Shown: positions 10,498 to 20,636 of the stretch, piece after piece
Position numbering within the stretch: the first letter of the stretch is position 1
Layout: the number at the start of each line of letters is the position of its first letter
Assembly: GCA_033439765.1 (NCBI GenBank)
Contig: JAULSN010000009.1
Location: 1-64,000, forward strand
Length of the DNA stretch: 64,000 nt
Direction of reading: 5' to 3'
Source of the DNA: Lasiosphaeria ovina
Taxonomy: Eukaryota > Ascomycota > Sordariomycetes > Sordariales > Lasiosphaeriaceae
Program-made: the position numbers and the translations under genes
The notes under the pieces: model-generated
What the model was told of the DNA's origin: nothing
Database searches by the model: none
What the model saw: the letters and a program-made list of their open reading frames with translations, nothing else

Positions 10498-10825
10498 TTG
10501 TCGTCGACACGTCCTTGGAGACCACGGCGCCGATTGACACGAGTGCGCGCCGCTTAGCAACACTGGCGAAGGCCATGGGGCCCAGTTGGGATGGAGGCGC
10601 GCATGCCAGCGTACAGCCCAAAGGCAAAACAGATAATAACACCAGCAACGACGCCGGTAATGTTGTCGTCGACACGTCCTTGGAGACCACGGCGCCGATT
10701 GACACGAGTGCGCGCCGCTTAGCGACACTGGCAAAGGCCATGGGGCCCAGTTGGGATGGAGGCGCGCATGCCAGCGTACAGCCCAAAGGCAAAACAGATA
10801 ATAACACCAGCAACGACGCAGCGAC
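10498..10825. repeat. 164-bp direct duplication (family A module)
   Basis: Two nearly identical 164-bp units begin at 10498 and 10662. Each contains GGGCCCAGTTGGGATGGAGG and TGCCAGCGTACAGCCCAAAG. Parts recur at 12973-13024, 38312-38346, 39628-39668 and 49088-49215, mostly in the opposite orientation. The minus frame (LLVLLSVLPLGCTLACAPPS) is preserved in several copies. Confidence 0.85.
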
Positions 10826-10856
10826 GACGTGGAACGAAGAGGATGGACTCTCTGGG

Positions 10857-12126
10857 TCATGTAGAATAGCCGATAAGCTGTGGTAACATTTCAGTGTGTT
10901 CATTTTGTCCATTTCGGTCAAGAATCGGCGGAAGCCCTAGTGCCTCACGCAGATTCTTAGTCGGTTTGAAGTGGCTGTCTGAGAGCACCAAGACGCCCCA
11001 GCCCGAGTATCTGTGCCGCGTGTAAGCTTGAATCCAAGACCACGGTTTCTTGGCCAGAAAAGAAACATAGCGTTGTGTCGGAAATCCCCGAAGCGGAGTT
11101 AAGGGGTGGGTACAGTACAGGAAAGGCGCCGATCTTCCAAATGTCCAGGAACCAAATGTTGCCGTCAACGTCGACGACGATGACCTTGTCTGCATTTCCA
11201 AACTCGTCGTCGGCGAACGAAATCGTAGGGATATTATGACCGTTTGGGCCGAGGGGCAAGACGATCCTCCAGGTTCTCGTCCTCTCCTTCAAATGTTTCT
11301 CAAGCTCCAAGGCTGTCTGGCCCGACGGTACCTTGGGCGAGTCGTCAACCAGAGGTGACTCGCTTTCTCGGCGCGGGGTCGGCTTTCCTCGACCTGGAGG
11401 GGTGTTTATCGCAAATGCAAAGACATGGACCTCGTGTCGGTTCGAACGAACATCGATCAACCGCGACTGTTCGTGAATGGCGAGACCCCACGCCGACAGA
11501 CCGACGTTTGCGTGGAAATACTCGTCGGGTACCGCTGGACGAAAGGTCATGGAGCCGCGGCGGCCTCGGTGCTGTTCGCTAATGGCCCTGATGTAGCGGG
11601 CTATGGTGTGTGTGTGTAGTATACGCCGATATCGCCGTCGTCGTAGGCAAACAAGACCACCTCGTGGATTCCCAGATTCCCCACCATGATACTGTCCATC
11701 TGATGCGGAAAATGCCTGTCCAGGGCGCCCCCGATCAGCTTTGCCGCCTTTGTCTGGCTGGCGTGGGTTCGGGATGAGGGACGGCGGGGGGAGGATCTGA
11801 GGCGCCTTTTTGGGCTGGTAGATATATATCTTGTCTTGGTATGCCGCAAAATATAGCTGTTCCGTAGGTGTTTAGCATAAGTGTTTGACTCGCCGTTTTG
11901 CTATTCCACGCCTGTCCCATCACTCAGAGAGCGAGTCCACATACATTATAGCGCTGTGAGAGGGCCGTCGAGTTACATCTGAGCCTGGCGACTCGCGGAA
12001 AGCCCTGTCGTCATCATCTTCATCTTCCTCCTCGTCGTCATCGTCGAGATCCATCCCGTTATTGGCGTATGGATCATCGAACACGTAGCTCTTGAGGTCT
12101 TGAAGAATGTGCGAGGATGGTGGCAT
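10857..12126 (-). pseudogene. Crt10-like WD40 regulator, truncated and frameshifted
   Basis: On the minus strand, pieces in successive frames match the order expected of fungal Crt10-type proteins (in yeast, regulators of ribonucleotide reductase genes): an acidic N-terminus starting MPPSSHILQDLKSYVFDDPY; LYFAAYQDKIYIYQP; MDSIMVGNLGIHEVVLFAYD; LSAWGLAIHEQSRLIDVRSN; RTWRIVLPLGPNGHNIPTIS; KVIVVDVDGNIWFLDIWKIG; and GWGVLVLSDSHFKPTKNLRE. The frame changes near 11870, 11610 and 11080, without clear consensus introns. Total length is about 420 codons, well short of the usual size, and the 3' end abuts the 164-bp repeat. Most likely a decayed or captured copy. The family assignment is by motif recognition. 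Confidence 0.5.
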
Positions 12127-12131
12127 TGCTT

Positions 12132-12960
12132 TTACCCTGGAGCCGTCCGTGGTGCGCGGATTGCGAGACCAACACCGTCAGAGCTGTCTGAAGAGCCCCT
12201 GTGAAAGACGCTTGAAGGCATTGCCAGTCGAGGGACTTCTATACGTATCGTCAGCCGAGGAACTGGCAAATGATGGTCAAAGCTAAACTCGCCGCCGAGT
12301 CTGTCTGCATCATGCAAAACCAGTGCACTCTGGAAGGAGTCACGTAGACGCGGCAAGCGTTCTCGGTACGCATGGCGCGGCCTCGAGCAGGCCGCGGCAA
12401 CAGCCTTGAAATCGTCACGACCGAGGCTGAGGCTGATGCACACCACTCCTCTTGGACCTCGACGAAGGGGAGCCAATCGAGCCGCGTGGTAATTGCTCAC
12501 CTTGGTCCCTCCTTTGTATGCCTCGGGCTTGCAGCAACCCAGGCCAAGTCCTAGACCCCAACGACGGTTTGGCAGATGCAGATTCCTTCCAAAAACCGGG
12601 GCAGCGAAACTGTGAGGTAGCTGGTAAGGGAAGCGAAAGCAAGTTGGGCGGTTGTCGTATCGTGTCTGTTGAGTTGCTGAGTGGATTCCGAAAAAAAAAA
12701 AGTGTGGATTCCGAAAAAAAAAGTCGTGGGGAAGTTCACGAAAATTTAAGCGAATTAAATTAGTCATCTTTCAAGCTCCCAAAAAAACCCCCTTCCCAAA
12801 GCGTTGCAGAATTGCCGGGAACGGCCTGTCGCTTATTACTGGCGCGTCATCTTTCAAGCTCCCAAAAAACCCCCCCTCCTAAAGCGTTATAGAATTCCCA
12901 GGAATGCCCCGCCCCGTCGCTTACTGGCGCCGAGTGCCGCCACTGCTAATAAGATGGTAA
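12132..12960. repeat. Family A mosaic block 1
   Basis: Composed of modules that recur elsewhere in different order: 12151-12236 matches 38730-38815; 12250-12295 matches 50478-50526; 12597-12650 matches 50709-50766; 12726-12960 matches 48963-49090 and, reversed, 40066-40120. A local ~85-bp duplication (12765 and 12850) and a duplicated GTGGATTCCGAAAAAAAA segment lie inside. Minus ORFs here are not supported as genes. Confidence 0.75.
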
Positions 12961-13071
12961 GTCGTTCTAGAAGAGTTGCTGGTATTATTATCGGTTTTGC
13001 CTTTGGGCTGCACGCTGGCATGCGCGGTCAGGTGGGCTCACAGACAGACCACCACGTCTTCGGATCAATAG

Positions 13072-13305
13072 TTGCAGGTCACTGGCCAGGAACGCAGCAG
13101 CAGCAGATTACAGATCTGACACGCAATCGCCACCAGTGGTCAAGGGCATATTGCAGGTCACCGGCCAGGAACGCAGCAGCAGCAGATTACAGATCTGACA
13201 CGCAATCGCCACCAGTGGTCAAGGGCATATTGCACGTCACGGGCCAGGAACGCAGCAGCAGATTACAGATCTGACACGCAATCGCCACCAGGGGTCAAGG
13301 GCATA
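13072..13305. repeat. 79-bp tandem repeat, three copies
   Basis: Units start at 13072, 13151 and 13230 and contain GGCCAGGAACGCAGCAGCAG and CAATCGCCACCAGTGGTCAA. The third unit lacks one CAG triplet. Confidence 0.9.
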
Positions 13306-13501
13306 TCGCATCTGGTGAGGATAGTGTAGTGTGTCAGTGGCAGCCCCAACAGCCCTTCGCTAGGTAGGCCCGTCGCTCTTGAGAATGAATGACATTGAGA
13401 TCAGCACGTCGGCCCACCACGTCCACCCATCACACCCTCCAAGTGAAACCGGACACGAATATAGAGCCATCCTCCCCGGCCTCCGCTCTCGCTCTCTCGT
13501 G

Positions 13502-13510
13502 TATATATAG
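13502..13510 (+). promoter_or_regulatory. TATA-like element and pyrimidine tract
   Basis: TATATATAG lies about 170 bp upstream of the ATG at 13677 and is followed by a CCCTCCTT-rich pyrimidine tract (13529-13582), a common arrangement in promoters of expressed filamentous-fungal genes. Confidence 0.5.
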
Positions 13511-13676
13511 TCTGGGCTCTACCCTCCTTCCCAACTACCCTCCTTCCCAACCACCCTCCTTCACAACCACCCTCCACGCCATTCAAACCAAATCCCACCA
13601 GCTAGATTAGCTTTCAACAACAGCCACAACAGCCACACCATCTTGCTACCGACTTCCAAGAGATCCACTCCCAAAG

Positions 13677-14259
13677 ATGCCTGGCAGTCAGAGCGCTCAT
13701 GGAGTCAATCCAAACTTCGCTGACCGAGACACGTCCACATGGGCTGTTTCGCCTTCCGGTACCGTCCATGTAGGACGCAAGATTGACCCTCCCCCGGTCC
13801 TCCGGGTTCCAAAAACCCTCAAACACGCCGACGGCACCAAACATACCGAGTGCTATGTGATAGTCTTCCTTGTCGACGGCAATAACAATTACGCCCCCCT
13901 CGAGGGAGCAACGACCCACTCTCAGAAAACCGTCAAATACTCGCCCAACCCCTCCGAGGACTTCAAAGTCAGATATTTCTCATTCAAACACCTGAAGATC
14001 CCCGCACCTGGCTCCTGGCAGCTTGGGTTCAACATTATGGGGAATACCGAAGACGGAGTCGAGTGTCTTGACACATTCAGATTCCCCGTCACATCTGTTC
14101 CTGCGACTCAGGCCATAGTGACTCGGACCTTGAGTAAGTGCCCTTCAACTTGGTGTCCCTTTCGCGTGAGAAACCGAAATCGGGTACCAAGTAACTAGAA
14201 CTAACTTTCCAAATCAATAAATAGGCCCTAGCGAGCAGAACGTTCTTGGGCGTGTGTGA
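13677..14259 (+). CDS. Velvet-like small protein, two exons
   Basis: Exon 1 is 13677-14133 and exon 2 is 14225-14259. The intron has a GTAAGT donor (14134), an AACTAAC branch site near 14209-14215 and an ATAG acceptor. Splicing keeps the frame and gives 163 residues ending TLSPSEQNVLGRV. Unspliced, the frame reads into a stop about 20 codons further on. Residues 33-44 (GRKIDPPPVLRV) and 101-120 (FSFKHLKIPAPGSWQLGFNI) resemble the beta-sandwich strands of velvet-domain regulators, where IDPPP and a conserved pG.wr.F strand are typical. It is shorter than canonical VeA/VelB/VosA and has no obvious nuclear localisation signal. Codon use is host-like and the ORF intact, unlike its surroundings. 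The velvet link is an inference. Confidence 0.65.
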
Positions 14260-14428
14260 TCTATTGGTCATTCGCAATTCTCGTCTGCCACTTTCAGCCT
14301 CGGGTCATGGGTTTTTTGGGGCTGGAGAAGGAGAGAGATTTTCCATTTTATTTCTTGGAAGGCGTTTAAGCCCTCGCTGTGTTGGCCGCCGTTGATAAGA
14401 GCCGGTATCTCTAAAGCTAGCTAGCTGG

Positions 14429-14488
14429 GGAACTGGCACTGGCACTGGCACTGGCACTGGCACTGGCACTGGCACTGGCACTGGCACT
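14429..14488. repeat. ACTGGC hexanucleotide microsatellite
   Basis: About ten perfect GGCACT units. Confidence 0.95.
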
Positions 14489-15455
14489 GCCCATTTCATC
14501 ATACGGCCGGGGGGGACACTTCATACGCCTATACTGATACTTTCCTACTCATTTTTGGAACTTCCCACACACAAAAAACATAGCACAACACATAGCACAC
14601 ACGAACCTGCTGGTTTTGATTTAGCTAGCCGGGGTCGGCACTTTTTCAGCACCTGATATCAGGTGGCTTCTTGTTGGAGACCCACGTCTATAGATAAGCC
14701 CGTCCACAACTCACCAAAAAAAAAATACACTCATTTTTGACGGCAAAGAATCTGGCCCCGAGCTTGCTTAACTGTGCTCTTGTCCCTGGTAAAAAAGTAG
14801 AAGCGAGAGCGAGAGCGAGAGCGTCAGCGGGAGGGAAGGTCCCAGGTACTTCCAGACCAAGAGGCAGACGCAGATGAGTTGGAGAAGAGTGGGGACGGCG
14901 GGGGCGACAACAGGCGATCGAGGCAGCCGTAAGGCGACCATGCAGGTCCAGCGCGATCGATGCGGGGTGCAGCACCCAAGTATTTGGTGGCTTGGAGAGG
15001 AAAGCACCGAACAGGGCCCCCCCCTGCCCGTGCCGAGCAATCGCTCCAGCTCCACCAAGACCACCAGCCTCGGGAAATATTCGCTTCCGGGGCAGTTAAC
15101 ACCCGGCCAGCCACTGGGCCCACGCGCAGTAGGGACGCTGTAAAGGCCATTGGGCCTTAGCATACCAAACTGACGACGATTATGGCTTGTTCTCGGCTGA
15201 TCCGGCACTGTATAAACTGGATAAAGCCCTCTTAACGACCGCGGCACCGACTGTCGCAATGCAGGGAGGGATGGAATGGCTCGCAAATCGATCCACGAAG
15301 TCATCTCTTCCACCAAGAGAGGAGGGTTGTGGCCAGCTCCAGGCAGCCACGGGGCTGTGGCGGGCAATCGGGTCAGGGGACCGGTCTGCAACGACTCTCT
15401 ATACGTGGCGGTGGGCACGGCACCCAAGCGTCGGCCCATTTTGCGTACATGGACG

Positions 15456-15675
15456 TTCACCATTTTGTTTCCCACCGACGTCCGTCATTTTGCCTACCAC
15501 CGACCTTGACCATTTTGTTTCCCACCGACGTCCGCCATTCTGCCTACCACCGACGTCGGCCATTTTACGTACCACCGACGTTCGCCATTTTGCTTAGCAC
15601 CAACGTCGGCCATTTTGCTTGCCTACCACCGACGTTCGCCAATTTTACTCATCGCCGACATGCACCATTTTGCAA
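15456..15675. repeat. Degenerate ~27-31-bp tandem repeat
   Basis: CCATTTTG(C/T)(T/C) followed by CCACCGACGT(C/T)(C/G)G recurs about eight times with variable spacing. Confidence 0.8.
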
Positions 15676-16027
15676 CGGGTTACGTTACGCTCGAACGCCG
15701 CCATGACGGAGGAGGGCAGACCTTCAATTAACCTCGACCATCGGGTGCCGGCTTCGCGTCGGGCAGTTCATGGCCGTTGACGCACGCCGCTCCGGTTACC
15801 GGTCGCTGCTTCTTCGCACCATGGCTGTGTGGTGTTGCTAGCTCTCCGGACATTTCTGTGGTGACGATGCCGAATGTTGAGCAAAGCAAAATATCGAAAT
15901 GGATAACGTATCGTTACTTTGCTTGTTGCCGTGGTCTACACGGTCTCCTGTACGTACACCCACCACAAGAATGGCCTTTCAGCAGGGACGACACTGAGGG
16001 AGGGAGGCAGCAACGACCTGTGGCAAG

Positions 16028-16130
16028 AAGCCGCCAGGCGAGCTCCTCAAGTACCTCAACGTCTTCGCCAAGAGCCACGGCTTCGCGATGGCCAAAATGA
16101 ACGGCACCAACGCAAACCAACTGGAGGGCA
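16028..16130 (+). pseudogene. FAR1/MULE-type N-terminal domain fragment
   Basis: Plus-strand text PPGELLKYLNVFAKSHGFAM resembles the start of the FAR1-like DNA-binding region of fungal MULE (Hop-type) transposases, in which a helix ending in a wA...GF motif opens the domain. Only about 35 residues are recognisable, with no transposase core downstream. Confidence 0.3.
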
Positions 16131-16662
16131 CTGCTATTCTCTCTTCTACTCCTGCGATGAGACAAGATACGCCCATCCGAGGGTTGTGGAATCCCGCAAG
16201 TCCGGCACCAATGAGGAGCCGCCAAATGTCGCGCGTCGGATGGTTGAAAATAGAGCTAGTTTCCACAGAGCCGGTCTCGTCGTTCTCTTTCACGTCGGCA
16301 CTTCCTATCACTTCGTCAACGTACTCGTCGTGAAAGACCACTCGAGAGTCTTCTGAATGGAATGGGTTGACTGACTGACTCTGTTTTCCGATGGCGCCAT
16401 AGTTGGCCAACATTCACCTCGGCGCTCGGTACGGAATACCTTTGTACTCCTGGTTGCAAGGGATCTCCTGGTTTGCCATGATTGTCCTTCCAGCTCCCAA
16501 GCTCTCACCAGCGCAAGAAACCCCAAAAGTTCTAGGGAAATCATTCAAATTATATAGCCCTCGGGGTCGCCAACGACCCCCTCGAGACCTCCTCCTCTTC
16601 CTCCTCACCCTCGTCCGGCCCCCCTCTCTCCCACCCAACCTCCCATTCGACCCTCCCCCCCC

Positions 16663-17055
16663 CTACCATTCACACCCGCCATCACCGCCCTCCACGCCGT
16701 GCAGCAGCCTGGCATCCGGCCCCAACCTTTCGAGTCCGGAAATAATGACAATACCTGACCGAATTGACGCTTTGGCGATATCATCCCAGTCCATGCCCGT
16801 GCCCTGCTCCTTAAAGCACTCGATGGTCTCAGCTTCCTGTGACGAATACGGCGACCGGCTTTTGAGCATTGCAGGTTTGTTGACATGGTCTCGGTCTCTC
16901 AGTCCTTCTTGCGACACAGTCCTTCTTGCGACACGAATGCCACATTGCAACCGGGCCGTTTGCGAGGCGCAGAAAAGCCATGCAATGGTTACATGCAGCG
17001 TGTGGTTGCGCCAGTTCTTTGCTGCAATCGTAGTGCTTGAGTTTAAATCATTCAA
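16663..17055 (-). CDS. Possible Myb/SANT-like fragment
   Basis: Minus-strand residues in the middle of this frame (SPYSSQEAETIECFKEQGTG, then MDWDDIAKASIRS) resemble helices 1-3 of a Myb/SANT domain (sPys.eE...i..lkE....W.eIA). The first ~60 residues are Cys- and Arg-rich and may be intron. The tail has no feature. Short, isolated and without conserved tryptophan spacing throughout, so it may be a gene fragment. Confidence 0.3.
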   Translation of the reverse strand: MNDLNSSTTIAAKNWRNHTLHVTIAWLFCASQTARLQCGIRVARRTVSQEGLRDRDHVNKPAMLKSRSPYSSQEAETIECFKEQGTGMDWDDIAKASIRSGIVIISGLERLGPDARLLHGVEGGDGGCEW

Positions 17056-17925
17056 ACCCCATCACCCTGTCCATTGGCACTGGGAACCTCTGCATACCAA
17101 GCCTGATGCTCTGTCGGGAGATGTCTTCTCGCCTCTCTCAACTCTCTCTTGAGGTCCAAAACACTCTGCGCCTCTCACTGCTCCAATTATAAAGCTCGTG
17201 CCAATGGCAATGTAAGCGTTCGCCATGCCAGACCAGGATGACGCGTACTTGAGATGGAAGGGATCCCGGGACAAATGTACTGCAGATTATGGCGGTCGAC
17301 TGTTGCGCAGGGTAGAAGGCAGGCATGTCGTACCTGGGGCCGGGGGGCCGCCAAGGAGGGCCAGGGGGGCCAAGGGTTCCGTGGCAGCCGACAAGATCAG
17401 CTGCCCCGGGGTAGACAGGTACTCGACGGGGAACCTGGAGTGACGAACTGGTCGAAAAAGGACGGACGAGATACAAGCTGTTCTGTGCTGCTTTCCGCGT
17501 CAGCCGGTTTCCCCGGATTCCGGTCCCCGTCTGTGCCGATTTCTGTTCCAGACCCTTCTGTGTTGGCCAGATCCGAGAGTGCTCCGCATCCTTGCCAGCA
17601 TGCTCAGCTCATAATGAGCCGGTTCACCTGTATTTCCACGTCTTGGGATCGTCCATGGCTCGATCCCCCCCCCCAGCTATGGACATGTTGCCCGATACAA
17701 GCGCGATAGGGATCCGCATCCACTTCGATTGAGTGAAGCTGCCTGTTTTTTTTAGCGGAAATTCTTGGAGGAGAAGATGTGTGCTACGGCCGATTCCGCC
17801 GCCCATCTTCAACAAGAACACGGCTACGACTGCGGCCGTCCGCATCTCGAATGTCGATCGACTCACGGAGATAGGCTCGAGGTTAGTATCGCCGGTTCGA
17901 GCCTCATCCCCTCCGAGCGCCACCT
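17056..17925. other. No supported gene
   Basis: GC-rich, with overlapping open frames on both strands and no recognisable domain. A poly-C run at 17664-17675 and a poly-T at 17745-17752. Confidence 0.35.
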
Positions 17926-17929
17926 CTTC

Positions 17930-18055
17930 GTCAACTGCAAGGACACAGCGACGGAGAACCTCCGAGCACCTCGTCGACTGCAAGGACACAGCGACGGAGA
18001 ACCTCCGAGCACCACCTCTTCGTCAACTGCAAGGACACAGCGACGGAAACCTCCT
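17930..18055. repeat. Short tandem repeat of CTGCAAGGACACAGCGACGG
   Basis: Three copies of CTGCAAGGACACAGCGACGG, the first two followed by AGAACCTCCGAGCACC, at roughly 40-47 bp spacing. Confidence 0.85.
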
Positions 18056-18483
18056 CGCCTAGCTGCCGCTGCCGCAACCGCAGCTCTGCGACTTCATCGA
18101 CGAGCAGCTCGCCAAGGGCCCGGGCCCGGTGCTACGCTTCCCGAGAGTGAAACTCGCCGTAAACCCCGGCGTGAACAGAGACACTCACCGTCCTCCGGAG
18201 CTTAGCCTTTTGCTACACCGACTCGTCTTCTAATAAAGTGAAGAAGCAGTCCTCGACGATTTATTAACGCTATTCTTTAGTAAGCGAACATTCCCGTCCA
18301 GCTCCAGTATATAACCTCGACGGTTTATTAATACTATTCTCTAGTGAGCCGACTTTGAACTTATATTACCGTCTTAAATAGATTCTCTCGGGTTTCCTCC
18401 TATTTGGCCGTCGGAGGCTGCGTAGTAATTCGCAGCTCCCTCTAAGCCTCTTTCTCCTCTTCCACTCACTCCTCCAAAAATTT

Positions 18484-18870
18484 CCCCTCCGGCAGCTCTC
18501 AATCACGTTTTCCCGCAACTTCATCTCTCTCATCTACACACAGCAGCCGACGCCTCGGCCGAACTAAACCCACAATTTCAGAGACAACCGCCACCAGAAA
18601 CAGGTATCATTTCCGCTCCGGCAGCTCTCAATCACGTTTTCCCGCAACTTCATCTCTCTCAGCTACACACAGCAGCCGACGCCTCGGCCGAACTAAACCC
18701 ACAATTTCAGAGACAACCGCCACCAGAAACAGGTGTCATTTCCGCTCCGGCAGCTCTCAATCACGTTTTCCCGCAACTTCATCTCTCTCAGCTACACACA
18801 GCAGCCGACGCCTCGGCCGAACTAAACCCACAATTTCAGAGACAACCGCCACCAGAAACAGGTATCATAT
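18484..18870. repeat. 129-bp tandem repeat, three copies
   Basis: The sequence GCAGCTCTCAATCACGTTTT starts at 18492, 18621 and 18750, a 129-bp period. Each unit contains the 20-bp sequence AGCAGCCGACGCCTCGGCCG (18542, 18671, 18800), which also occurs at family A junctions far away. 129 is a multiple of three, and a Ser/Arg-rich frame stays open through all units. Confidence 0.9.
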
Positions 18871-19217
18871 CCTACACCGAGGAACGTCTCCAAGTTCTAC
18901 ATCTCCTTCCTCTCCTTCCTCATCCGCGAAGGCAGCGTAAAGCTTGACTTTGATAAGGACGGAGAGGTCACCGCCCGGCACACCGACGCTTGCCGCAGTC
19001 CTCCACGGCCTCCAGCGCCCCAGCTCTCCGGGACTGGGAACGTCCACCACGGAAACGGCATTCGGAACATGTTCTACGAGGACCCCAACATCCTATATAT
19101 ATCTATCCATATGTATATACTGTAGCCTACAGTAGACTCGGTTGGCAGAACCACGGTCAATATTCTACATATATATATTAGGTCTCTTTTTTTTTACACA
19201 AAAATCGGATGAGGAAA

Positions 19218-20636
19218 TTAATTAAGGGAGCGTCTACTCGGACCGTAGGCAACGTCTTCTAGACCGTAGGTACACCAAAAAGGTACATTTGACCATCGCG
19301 CCAAGCCACTAGCCTAGTAAAAACCGGATTTTTGCACCTAAAAAGGCATAGATGAATGGCTGGCTCGCTTCTTCGGATGGTTCCCTGTACGTACCCGCGC
19401 CCGGGCCAGATTTCGAGGGCATCGCCAAATCCACCGCCTGCATACTGCGCCCGGGCCACCCAGCCTAATTTTTACCTGCAATTGAGGGCATCGCCAAATC
19501 CACCAAAACCTTCCACCTTCAACCAACCTACCACAAAATCGGCGATTGAGCTACACCAACAACAACGCGATTTTATCGCCGCGCAAGTAGGTGCGCAGCT
19601 TCATTTTGGTCCTCAACAAGTTGGATTTTCACCCATACTAGTGGTTGGAGAGGTCCATACGTGATGAGGACCAGTATATGAGGTTCCACGAATTCGACCG
19701 TGTTACTCGCCTACGGGGCAGACCGCGAGGCTCAACCGCATTTGCCCCGGACCCTCGGGCTCCTCGGTCCACGGCTCCGTTGTCAACAGAGCCGGTAACA
19801 CCGGCACCGACACAGACCCCGGCAGCCACATCGACCCCGGCAGCCACCTCGACTGGCCGGGCCAGCGGCTTGAATCCATCCATTCGACGGAATGCCTCAC
19901 AGTGGGAGGGTGTCAACCTACAACAGGAAGACAATAGAGATCGCAGGGACATGGAAAACACCAGGGATGACGCGCCTGTGCGGGCACCACGTACTGTGAA
20001 TGGCCTCATGCCGCCCCCGCCTGCTCGTGGCGGTCGCGGCGGACGCGGCGGATCCCGGGCAAAGAAGGGTGGTGCGGGCAGCCGGGGCGGCCGTGTTGCC
20101 TCGGCATCACGGGAATCTACACCTCGGGCTTCATCTGGCACGCAGGCTGCACCGCCCACGGCACGCAGGGCCCGAGGGGGCATTACAAAGGCATCAACAC
20201 GCAGTGCATCGACTCGCCGGACTACGAGGGCCTTGGCTGCATCATTTGAGGCACAACGAACCGATGAACTTGACGATGCGTAGGCAGGGCAGGTTTTTAT
20301 TGCATTTTTGGGCATGTTACGTAAGCAACAACACATGCCGGGCACTCGGGTTTTACTGCAGAAATGAACGATTTGAGCGAATCTACTGCCCTGAGTGATA
20401 ATTACTACATTTGGAAGTATGTTGACGTTGGTGACGGCGACGTGGTTGTGTAATTGTAATGCGACCGCGATTGATCTACTGCAATTGATCTGAACTTGGG
20501 TGCGCTGGCTTCATCCCAGGATTTAGTGTGTTTTTTAGTGCGAAAAGTCAGTTTTTAGTGGCTTGGCGCCAGCGCGCGATGTACCTACGGTGCAGAAGAC
20601 GTTGCCTACGGTCCGAGTAGACGCTCCCTTAATTAA
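19218..20636 (+). mobile_element. TIR element with TTAATTAA duplication
   Basis: Terminal inverted repeats of 51 bp (19226-19276 and 20578-20628, about 48/51 matching) start with GGGAGCGTCTACTCGGACCG. The palindrome TTAATTAA flanks both ends (19218-19225 and 20629-20636). It can be read as an 8-bp target-site duplication or a 4-bp TTAA duplication. The element is 1403 bp, carries an Arg/Gly-rich ORF and no transposase. Superfamily undetermined: 8-bp duplications fit hAT, MULE or KDZ types, TTAA fits piggyBac or Kolobok types. Confidence 0.85.
19678..20283 (+). CDS. Disordered Arg/Gly/Ser-rich protein of the TIR element
   Basis: A 201-residue ORF from the first ATG of the frame, ending just inside the right TIR region. 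It begins MRFHEFDRVTRLRGRPRG, then a Pro/Thr-rich stretch with repeated PAATSTPAATST, a short ordered-looking segment RRNASQWEGVNLQQEDNRDR, and an RGG-like tract ARGGRGGRGGSRAKKGGAGS, ending EAQRTDELDDA. A different plus frame immediately upstream (ELHQQQRDFIAAQVGAQLHF, near 19545-19610) also looks coding, so an upstream exon or a frameshift may exist. No catalytic motif and no similarity I recognise. It could be a nucleic-acid-binding accessory protein or a captured host sequence. Confidence 0.45.
   Translation: MRFHEFDRVTRLRGRPRGSTAFAPDPRAPRSTAPLSTEPVTPAPTQTPAATSTPAATSTGRASGLNPSIRRNASQWEGVNLQQEDNRDRRDMENTRDDAPVRAPRTVNGLMPPPPARGGRGGRGGSRAKKGGAGSRGGRVASASRESTPRASSGTQAAPPTARRARGGITKASTRSASTRRTTRALAASFEAQRTDELDDA

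Larger units (their letters stand above)
14260..16020. other. Region of simple repeats, no supported gene
   Basis: Holds the ACTGGC hexamer array, poly-A runs, and a GC-rich segment (14800-15400) with long overlapping frames on both strands. The minus frame around 14950-15310 shows partly coherent text, but I recognise no family and cannot choose a frame. A CATTTTG/CCACCGACGT repeat follows. Confidence 0.4.

Noticed and set aside
10476..10886. 136-residue plus ORF as a duplicated protein
   Set aside because: It is the translation of the 164-bp direct repeat, and the preserved frame across other copies is on the opposite strand.
14768..15475. 235-residue minus ORF
   Set aside because: GC-rich overlapping frames without domain, with a terminal Leu/Ser run from a GAGAGC microsatellite. 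No frame is preferred.
19638..20345. 235-residue minus ORF inside the TIR element
   Set aside because: Mirror of the plus ORF. Its Cys/Arg-rich composition is less natural than the plus-strand Arg/Gly protein.
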